The notes beneath the pieces were generated by a model. The model did not search any database. It was not told the origin of the DNA and saw only the letters and a program-made list of their open reading frames with translations. A stretch of 64,000 nt of DNA, from contig CM051013.1 in the NCBI GenBank assembly GCA_027704905.1, forward strand, positions 15,670,254-15,734,253, in the 5' to 3' direction. This DNA is from Muraenolepis orangiensis. Taxonomy: Eukaryota > Chordata > Actinopteri > Gadiformes > Muraenolepididae. A program made the position numbers and the translations under genes. Below, piece after piece: positions 55,979 through 64,000 of this stretch (positions within the stretch are counted from its first letter, which is position 1; each line of letters opens with the position of its first letter).

Positions 55979-58773
55979 CAATGTTAAGCCCTTACCTTCC
56001 CCATTCATTTCACCTCATGCAAATCACCTGCTCCCATCCTGCCTGCTGACAGGCAGAATCCTGTTCCTTAGCAGCCAAGGGAAAGTTGTCACTTGGCAGT
56101 TAATGATTGGCTCGTGGACCTATGTCACCTGCATGCCTCCCATCTGTTTCTCCAGAGCACTTATCTTAACACATCCGTGCGGCTGCGCAAATACTGGCAC
56201 TGGCAGCTTTCCAGGCAGCACTGCACTGGTTCTCACAACAACCAACCATGACTAAGAATAGACAGCCGTTACGTGCTCGCTTTCCAGTTTAACTAAATAA
56301 TAAAAAATATAAAAACATTGCATCTCTTTTGTGTGTTTGACGTTGCCGGGGATCGTTTAGTCTATTCCGGTTTCTTAATCCAGTTTCTTTCTTTAATAAA
56401 CCTCGTGTAGGTGTTCGATGCTACCATTGACAACGCCCGCGTGGTCCTGCAGATTGATAACGCCCGTCTGGCGGCCGACGACTTTAGAGTGAAGTAAGTG
56501 CAACCGCAGACTGTAAAAAACGAACAAAACCACAACCAGCACCACTGCTCAGTTTCACACCCCCAGAGTGTGAAACTACCGCATGTCTATACAGACCACG
56601 GGCACGGGCAACTGAAAATAACTCATCGCATGCCAAGCAATTGTTTTTTAGATTTAGCTAGAGTTTCCTCTTCTAGCAAAACAAAGAAAATTAAACTTTG
56701 ATTATAAGTCATTGGCCATGAGCACACGATCAGAAAAGCAGTGTGCCGCTGTAACTAACCGAGGCACGGTGATCTTCTCTTTTCTGTGTTTAAGGTTTGA
56801 GTCTGAACTGACCATTCGTCAGTCCGTTGAGGCAGACATCGTGGGTCTGAGGAAGCTGATCGACGACACCAACATGGGCCGCATGAACTTGGAAAGTGAG
56901 ATCGAAGCCCTAAAGGAAGAGCTCATTCACCTCAAGAAGAATCACGACATTGTGAGTGTCAACCGTGGACCATATGAAATACACTTACCAAACTTTAACC
57001 AAACCGTAGTTCGGCTTGCAATGGCGTGTGTTTCACCAGAGATGGCACTATTCCTGAGAAAAGCATCCCTGCACAAATATTTGCTAACTGGGCTCATCCC
57101 TGTATCCTGAGCTCCTAAGACACAAGAGAATGGGGGGGGGGGGCAGGGCATTCCTGAATGTTTTACAAACATACGGTTTATGTGGGAGTGTTTGGAAGTA
57201 ATACAGTGAATTCTTGGGCCGGCCTCATCATAAAAATCACTTCTACACTATTTGGCAACCGCAAGGCTGTCTAATTACTATCATTGCGATAAAGCAGCCT
57301 ACACCCGTGGGCTGCTTGTTTACAATTATATGAAACAGTTTGTATCCGTCACTAGCCACTGGCTCCTGGCTGACTCCCTGATTGAACTCAGAAGGTCAGT
57401 CAGGGGCCAGTCACAGATATAGAACTACCTATACCAAGACAAAACTAAACTAAACTCACAAGGTGACAGATCAGCTCATAACTACCCTACAACTTTAATT
57501 TCCAAGTTGTAGAGCATATCCTTTTAGTCTGTAAAAGGCTCAATCTTCCGTTGCGCAGAATGGCAAAGATCTTGAAAAATGTTCCTGAATCGGTGATTGG
57601 TTCTGGTTTCTTCAGGATGTGATGGAGCTCCGCAGCCAGATCTCCCAGTCTGGAGTGCAGGTGGATGTGGACGCCCCTAAGGGCCAAGACCTGGCCCAAA
57701 TCATGGCAGAGATCAGATCCAAGTATGAGAATATGGCATTGAAGAACCAGGAGGAACTGAAGACATGGCACGAATCTCAGGTAAATGGCTAGCCACTATT
57801 CGCTCCAAGGAAAAGAGGAATAGTAATCTTTACACTATTCTTACATTCACGATGTTTTTATATTTGCGAATGGACTAGAAATTTTCACTCATCGTCTCAC
57901 ATCCCTGACCAAGTTGATATAGCCTACTAATCAGTGGATGGGGTGTTGGCTGCTTTTCTTGCAGATTACCGTGGTACAGAGCGAGGTAACCCAGAACACA
58001 GAGGCCCTCAAGGGTGCACAGGTAGAGATCAGCGACCTGCGCAGACAGCTACAGACCTTGGAGATCGAGCTGGAGTCCCAGAGGAGCCTGGTAAGAAGCA
58101 CAGCCTCCGTCAGCCTTCGCTTCGTTAGCTTAGCTTAATTAGCCTAGCTTCACCTTTCTTTACTCAGCGCTCTCCCTTGTCAGGTGCCATCTCAGTAAAT
58201 TTTTATTTATTTTTATTTATTTATTTATTTATTTTCTTTACTCAAAGAAACTTTCACTGGAGGGCTCACTGAGGGACACGGAGATGCGCTACAACATGGA
58301 GATCGAGGCCCTCAACAGAATCATCATCGGCCTGGAGTCGGAGCTCACCCAGCTGCGCGGAAACATCCAGAACCAGACACAAGAGTACGAGGCCCTGCTC
58401 AACATGAAGATGAAGCTGGAGGCCGAAATCGCCACATACAGGAGGCTGCTGGACGGAGGAGACTTCAAGTGAGTCTGGTTATATGACGCCACATGGCTGA
58501 TGCAATGCATTTAGCAAATAGCAAAGAAAATACAAATAAAGACATAGGTCTTAGGTTAGGTTCATAGGTCTTCTGTCCAGAAAATTTGAATTGAATACAG
58601 TTTATGTAATTATTTGACCTGTCACCCCCACCCCCACCCCCAAACCCACACACAGACTTCAGGACGCCCTCGAACAACAGAAAACGACCAAGAAGACCAA
58701 GGTGTTGACCGTCACACAGCACATGGTGGACGGCAAAGTGGTGTCATCCAGCACAGAGACCAAAAACCTCTGA
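53715..58773 (+). CDS. Type I keratin 18-like, complete, 7 exons
   Basis: Encodes a type I keratin, the acidic partner of K8 in simple-epithelial filaments. Exons: 53715-54176, 56411-56493, 56795-56951, 57616-57780, 57965-58090, 58248-58468, 58656-58773; product 443 aa. All introns are GT-AG. Internal exon sizes 83, 157, 165, 126 and 221 fit type I keratins exactly. The start has A at -3 and is the first ATG after the promoter. The head (1-93) is Ser/Gly-rich. The rod opens [20 protein letters not shown] (94-113), carries [16 protein letters not shown] in coil 1B, and ends [10 protein letters not shown] (392-401). The short tail has [11 protein letters not shown], like the K18 tail. In linker L12, VDVD at 250-253 is followed by Ala, as at the K18 caspase site. 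Divergent orientation to krt8 and a 42.8 kb spacer match the vertebrate KRT8-KRT18 pairing. Symbol by family recognition; the exact fish paralogue (for example a.1 or b) cannot be decided here. Confidence 0.92.
54177..54261 (+). other. G-rich tract just after the krt18 exon 1 donor
   Basis: After GTGAGTCACGG the intron runs through GATGGTGGAGGAGG, GGGTGGGGGAGGG and a 17-base G run (54245-54261). It is capable of G-quadruplex formation in the pre-mRNA and parallels the tract at the krt8 exon 1 donor. Confidence 0.6.
54631..54729. repeat. (GA)n in krt18 intron 1
   Basis: About 97 bp of GA repeat with one GAGGAG interruption. The rest of this 2.2 kb intron holds G and C homopolymers (55449-55460, 55759-55768) and a CA run at about 55950-55978, with no other recognised feature. 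Confidence 0.9.
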
Positions 58774-59077
58774 GGACCACCACACTGGTCACCCAACACT
58801 CCCTTCAACAAATGCCATCATACAATTGGCCGAATAATAAGTTATTGGAAACAAAGCAACTCTTTTGATTTTTCTTGCTTACTTATGACGCTAACATAAA
58901 TGTCCAAATATAGACCTTAAAATAGATTCTCCAAACCACGTCCTGTTTATACAGCGCTAGCAGTCAATTGGCTGACACAGACTGGAACACAAAAGAAAAT
59001 CTCAATCATCTTTTATTTATTTCATCATTTCCTGTTTTCCTTTTGTGTGTTTTCACCTGCAGAGTGCAAGAGTTTAC

Positions 59078-59083
59078 AATAAA
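59078..59083 (+). terminator. krt18 poly(A) signal candidate
   Basis: AATAAA about 305 bases after the stop codon (TTACAATAAAACTTAC). A second AATAAA lies at 59266-59271, about 490 bases after the stop, followed by GCCC and a TCAGTAAAG variant. Either could be used. Confidence 0.5.
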
Positions 59084-59265
59084 ACTTACATCTAATGTAA
59101 GTCCTTTGAGCTGTATTCAAATCTACTCACTCATTGGGATGAAAAAATAAACATAACATAACTAAATTGATGCAGATCAAGTGTTACATAAAGAGTTGTT
59201 GTATACATCATTGATTTATTTCTGTCTAGTTACAACTGCCTTATGCTGTCATGTTCTGAGATTTC

Positions 59266-59271
59266 AATAAA
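59266..59271 (+). terminator. krt18 poly(A) signal, distal candidate
   Basis: ATTTCAATAAAGCCC is a canonical hexamer followed by T-rich sequence within 20-30 bases. It precedes the (TA)n repeat that separates this gene from the next. Confidence 0.5.
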
Positions 59272-59392
59272 GCCCAATTTCAGTAAAGTCTCCCAAATTG
59301 ACTAGAACTTACTGTCTGTAAAATATACTTTATTTTCAACAATACAATACTGAATCTTGGAAACCTGGCAAAGCAAACAGCTTGAACAGAAA

Positions 59393-59396
<4 letters not shown>

Positions 59397-59452
<56 letters not shown>

Positions 59453-59475
59453 TATATATATATATATATATATAT
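59397..59475. repeat. (TA)n microsatellite
   Basis: About 78 bp of TA with one ACTA interruption near 59451. It separates the two type I keratin genes. The sequence 59480-60440 holds no other gene. Confidence 0.95.
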
Positions 59476-60166
59476 AAATATAAGCAAGTATATATTATTA
59501 TGAATATTTATCATTATCTACTACATGAAGCGAAACATCATTCTATATCCCAGAGAATGGCTGAATCCAGAAGTTCCCAGATTCAAAACACAACAATAGA
59601 GTTGTGTCATCCTTCACGCAAGGAACGGAGGTGGTCATTATTTAGGTAGGTCCTAATTGGATCACCACACACCGTTAAATAAATGCAGCAAATGTAGATA
59701 CAAACATGTTCACGATACACTGTGGTCGCAGTGTAACATCTACATCTAACAGTGTTTAAATGTACCAATGGTAATTGTGGTTCATTGGATCCGGAAACAG
59801 CAGTAATGGCATTCCGGTTTAGTCACATGACCAAAACAGGAAGTCGGCCATATATGACCATTGGGTTGTAGACCAAATGTGTGTATTTATGCATTTACTA
59901 CATATTAGTTACTCCCAGTGTGCGTTGATTTGGTCTCCTTATCCTTGTGGCCTTTATCTGATCTGTCGTTATCATGACAATGTAATTCATTCGTGTTGGA
60001 TTTTTTGCAGTACAGAATTGTATTTTTCCTCAGTATGACTAATGTAAAGCAAATATTATGTTAATTATTAATGATTTATTAATGATTTACTTTCCTATTC
60101 ATTTAGTATTCAATCACTGCATGTCAAGAATGCTCACTGTTTTACGTAGCTACAATTCGAGCAGAA

Positions 60167-60196
60167 TTGGTCTTTGAAACTTATTTCAAAGACCAA
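60167..60196. other. Perfect 13-bp hairpin upstream of the third keratin
   Basis: TTGGTCTTTGAAA, a CTTA loop, and the exact complement TTTCAAAGACCAA. A partial direct repeat (GTCTTTGAAATAG) follows at once. It lies about 250 bases upstream of the TATA box at 60443. Confidence 0.85.
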
Positions 60197-60442
60197 GTCT
60201 TTGAAATAGTCTTGTTAATCATTGGACATTTGAACTCAACTGGGCCGGTGGGATCAGTGTCGGGAGCCATAAAATGTCAATTATTGAACATTGCTTTCGA
60301 TGACTTATCAGCGCTGTATAGGTGCTAATGATGCCTAGCCCCTTTTTAACTCATTTGGATGTGCCACACAATGGGATAGGGCAAAGGTACGCTATATAGA
60401 CTAGGCGTAATGACAGGAAGTAGGAGAAGCTTTCAGTTGCAA

Positions 60443-60450
60443 TATATAAA
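60443..60450 (+). promoter_or_regulatory. TATA box of the third keratin
   Basis: TATATAAA within TTGCAATATATAAAGACCC, 116 bases upstream of the start codon. A start of transcription near 60475 would give a 5' UTR of about 85 bases. It differs from the TTTAAA boxes of krt8 and krt18. Confidence 0.7.
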
Positions 60451-60558
60451 GACCCTGACTCCCCAGCCAGCCACTCTCTCTCTGGTAGCTAGCCGGCACA
60501 GGTCTCCTCCTGCCTCTCACCCTCCGTCACTTCCACCATCTTAGCCTCAGCTTCTCCG

Positions 60559-63500
60559 ATGGAGACCCTCATGAAGAGAAACAGTGCCCACCTCATGGGG
60601 CCAATGTCCCTGACCTCCGGTGAGCCCCTCTCTCTGCGGGCCAATTCGAGGTATGCCCACAGCATGTCTGGAGGAGCTGGCGGCAGCGGGATCAGGATCT
60701 CCCGCTCCACCTCCTATGGCGGACAGTTGAGCAGCGGCGGCGGGAGCTACGACTACCAGTTCCCTGGAGCCAACTCTGGGTCTTTCACTGTAGGCAACGA
60801 GAAGGCCACCATGCAGCAACTCAACGACCGCCTGGCCAATTACCTGGAGACGGTGAAGAACCTGGAGCAGGCCAATGGCAAGCTGGAGATCAAGATCTTT
60901 GAGTACATGCAGAAGAGAGGCCCCAGTGCGGAGAGGGACTACAGCAAGTTCAACGCCACCATCGCTGACCTGAGGCTCAAGGTGAGTGACATGCAGATCA
61001 CTGGTGGAACGATCCATCTCTTAAAAGCATTGTTGGTGTCATAGACATCATTGAGAATTTTTGTATTTTTTTTCTCCACATAGTGGTTAAAAAAAAAGGG
61101 GAATTTCAAGTAAATCTGTATATAAATCGGTTTAATGCTGTAAACAACCACTTACTATTTAAGTCAAGTCAAGTGTATTTGTATAGCCCTTAATAACAGT
61201 AACTGTTTCAAAGGGCTTTACAGGCCAAATATTTATGACAAGGCAAGCAAAAATCTATTAATGGTGAAGGAAGAAACTAGAGTCTTACTACTTCTAGGGC
61301 AGGGAAGTATTCTGGAAGTATTTACACATTGAGATTTTTGATAAATAACCATCAGAAATGTGGATATACTGACTGAGTAGGTAAAGGGAAATAATAGCAC
61401 AACTAGACTATAACAATCTGGTAAGTTCAGAAAAGTACATCACTTTACTGTACACTGCCATTAAAACACTGGTATATATCATGATATATCATATTACATG
61501 ATCACGATATTACGATATCTAACCTCATATTACGATTACGATATATTTCCCAGCCCTATCTACGTCCACTACTACTCTTTGCTACATAGTTTACATTTGA
61601 TCCATATACTATTACAGCCTATTACATTGGTTAAATACAAACTCTCCTCCTCTGTCGTGATAGAATGTGAACTATGCATTAGCATTAGCATGGATCGCTT
61701 AAAAAATGTATTTTGTAATGTAGTGTAATGTAATGTAATGTAATTGATATTATAATTAATATTCAATACTTAGGATGATGAATATTCATATTGGATCTTG
61801 AATGTTAGACTCCGAGTTATGCGAGCATGTAGGGCACCCCCATGCACGGATTCAAGAAGATTAATTATGGACTCATTTTTTATTTCATTCATCAGTAGGT
61901 CAATAAAACCCATGATGTGCGCCAAGATGATCTACTCTCTTTTACTGAACATATTTTAGTACTAAGTCATTTTAATAATTCTTATAATTCCTCCAGATCT
62001 TCAACATGATAAACGGAAACGCTGCGCTTTCCATTTGTTGTGACAATGCACATCTGGCTGCAGAAGACTTCAAAATTAAGTGAGTGTCCGTCTATCCATC
62101 CACCCATCCATCCATCACTAGGCAATCCATCTCGGAACTGGCCGACAATGACCAAATCAGAACTTGACTTCCAAAGCACAAAACAATGCAATGACTAAAA
62201 TACATAAATATCAAAAGTTTAAAATATTATCTTCCTCCAACGCTTGGCTCCAACAGACTGGATTACGAGATGGGAATGCGGCAGGCGGTGGAGGCAGATG
62301 TGGCTAGAATGCGCAAGATGCTGGACGACACCAACATGACCAGTCTCCACCTGGAGGGTGACATAGAGTCCCTCAAGGAGGAGCTGATCAAACTGACAAA
62401 GTACCACAAGACAGTAAGGAGGAATCACGAAGAATATATATGCACTGACAAAAGCATAGTTTGGAAATATTTTCAAATATTACTCCCTCCTAGTCACAAA
62501 CATATAAATAAATAAATATATATTCTGGAGAAACCTTCAATGGAATCATATTTAAAACAATTTTGGTAAGATTTGCAAATGAGATTTATTTTAGGCTAAA
62601 ATAATGGCAATAGGAAATAAGGCCTTCTAGTTTTTTCAGATATGCCTACATACATAGTGAATGCTAAAGAAAAATAATTTCAGTTTGAATAACTTCCTTT
62701 CACAATGTCTTTGAGCTGTAAGCCCTTTTGGCGCAGATGACCCAGGTTAGCAGTGTTCAGGAAGTGGCTTGCTGACCGCTTCCCCTTTAACAGGATTTGG
62801 CCGAGCTGCGTTCCCACATCGGTGGGAGAGTGGAGGTGGATGTCGATGCTCCCAAGGGCCAGGATCTGACAAAGATAATGGAGGAGATGAGAGACAAGTA
62901 CGAGAGGGTAGCCCTCAAGAACCAGGAAGAGGTCAAGGCGTGGCATGACTCTCAGGTAAGCCTACTGGTCCTACGCAAAGAGATGGTTAGAAACAGGTTT
63001 GTGTTCACTTTGTGTTGTGTTGCATCTCTTTCCTGTACAGTTGTGGCTGGGTGTGAGTTGGGTTTGGAGGGTGTTTATTCGTTTTTTTAGGGTTTAGAGG
63101 GTGTTGTCTCATGTGGCTTGCAGAACCTTTGAGACTGTGACTGTGATGAACGGCAATAAAATATAACTTGACTTGCACGAGTAAATGATTTGCACCTCGG
63201 CCGTTTGTACGACTCACATCTTGATATCTTTGCGCCCAGATCACAGTGGTACAGGTGGAGGTGGCCCAAAACACAACGGCCCTTAAGGAGGCCAACAGTT
63301 GCCTGAGCGAAACCAGGAGAAGACTCCAGACAATGGAAATTGAACTGCAGTCCATACTTGCTTTGGTAAGACCAATCATCACAATCTGTCACCATCACAA
63401 AGTGATAATCACTTTCAGGGGTGCACGTTTTTGGTAAAACACAAAAAGAAAATACAGATAGTTAAAATAGAAAAACAAAATGGTAATGTTGTTGGGTAAC

Positions 63501-63932
63501 TATACAACCATGGCTTCTAATTATTTCAAACCACAACAAGATTTCCTATAAATAATCCTGTTGCGTGCATGACATCCGAAGTAACATATGATGTGTTCTG
63601 CGAAAGATCTTTATAATAATAATAATGTATTGGTCCACCTAAAGCTAAAAAGGTTGGGAACCACTTGTCTATTTATTCTATAACCCTATATCCCCCTCCC
63701 CCCCATGACAGAAAGCATCCCTGGAGGCTACTTTGCGAGAGGTGGAGATGCGCTACAACATGGAGATAGAGAAGTACAACGAGATCATCCTGAGGCTGCA
63801 GGCGGAACTCACTCGCCTCCGCGACGACACCCAGCAGCAGAGCAGCGAGTACAAGATCCTGTTCAACATCAAGATGAAGCTGGAGGCTGAGATAGCAGAG
63901 TACAGGAGACTTCTGGACGGCGAGTTGTACCA
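60559..63932 (+). CDS. Second type I keratin, 3' end beyond window
   Basis: A type I keratin in tandem behind the krt18-like gene, 1.8 kb downstream. Exons seen: 60559-60981, 61997-62079, 62257-62413, 62794-62955, 63240-63365, 63712-63932, coding 390 codons plus two bases. The last exon ends at a GTGAGT donor, so a tail exon must lie past 64000. Without splicing, the frame stops immediately (CAG TGA). Sizes 83, 157, 162, 126 and 221 are the type I pattern. The head (about 1-79) is short and Ser/Gly-rich. The rod opens [24 protein letters not shown]-Ala recurs in L12 (236-239), and the helix ends at [11 protein letters not shown]. Odd points: exon 2 encodes [14 protein letters not shown] where the neighbour has [13 protein letters not shown], and Glu replaces the near-invariant Thr of the TYRRLL end motif. 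Only one ATG follows the TATA box, which fixes the start. It is probably a K18-like tandem duplicate; the orthologue is uncertain, so no symbol is given. Confidence 0.88.
61161..61320. mobile_element. Dispersed repeat fragment in intron 1 of the third keratin
   Basis: Starts TCAAGTCAAGTGTATTTGTA and contains AGCCCTTAATAACAG and CAAAGGGCTTTACAGGCC, a familiar 3' tail of fish retroposons. A related AATAAAATATAACTTGACTT end lies at about 63155-63178 in intron 4. Class not certain. Confidence 0.5.
61455..61557. mobile_element. Fragment of a TIR element in intron 1
   Basis: ATCATGATATATCATATTAC and TTACGATATC motifs, ending in TTTCCCAGCCCT, resemble the right end of the GGGCTGGGCGATAT-type element at 13474-13772. 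Only one end is recognisable. Confidence 0.4.
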
Positions 63933-64000
63933 GTGAGTGCAAATCCAGGCTAGAATATGGAGCCTATGTGAATATTGGCATGGGATGCCTCCGAGTTTGT
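63933..64000 (+). other. Start of intron 6 of the third keratin
   Basis: Opens with GTGAGTGC and runs to the window end. The tail exon is not inside the window. Confidence 0.8.

Noticed and set aside
63931..63935. Stop codon ending the third keratin at CAG TGA
   Set aside because: A 221-bp exon with a GTGAGT donor exactly at the conserved type I intron 6 position is far more likely than a tailless protein, and the paralogue has the same arrangement with a downstream tail exon.

Overview
Organism: this is vertebrate nuclear DNA and almost certainly from a teleost fish. It holds three multi-exon keratin genes with the intron/exon pattern of vertebrate type II and type I keratins. The spacers carry fish-type interspersed repeats (tRNA-derived SINE copies, LINE 3' ends, short DNA transposons with terminal inverted repeats) and an extreme load of dinucleotide microsatellites, poly-C/poly-G runs and minisatellites. 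That STR density is reminiscent of cod-like fishes, but this is inference only. Layout: (1) 3946-10922, minus strand: a complete 8-exon type II keratin, krt8, 570 aa. (2) 10923-53714: about 42.8 kb with no gene I can support. It is built of microsatellites, three large minisatellites (20-bp unit near 22.7-23.05 kb, 44-bp unit near 30.1-31.0 kb, and a 7.8 kb array of 17/22-bp units at 37.4-45.2 kb), two SINE copies, several LINE 3' fragments, short TIR elements and a few perfect hairpins. (3) 53715-58773, plus strand: a complete 7-exon type I keratin, krt18-like, 443 aa. (4) 60559-63932, plus strand: a second, more diverged type I keratin in tandem, with six exons inside the window and its tail exon beyond the right edge. 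How the genes work together: type I and type II keratins are obligate heteropolymer partners. The divergent krt8/krt18 pair matches the known vertebrate KRT8-KRT18 neighbourhood, the simple-epithelium keratin pair. Both promoters carry the same GACTTTAAA core in place of a canonical TATA box, while the third gene has a normal TATATAAA box. All splice sites were assigned by reading GT/AG junctions that keep frame and reproduce the characteristic keratin exon sizes (type II 209/61/96/165/126; type I 83/157/162-165/126/221). Limits: no searches were run. Repeat family names are from recognition and are tentative. I found no convincing novel gene system. The most interesting signals are microsatellites placed directly at krt8 splice sites, the large dyad-symmetric minisatellite, and perfect hairpins in the spacer.
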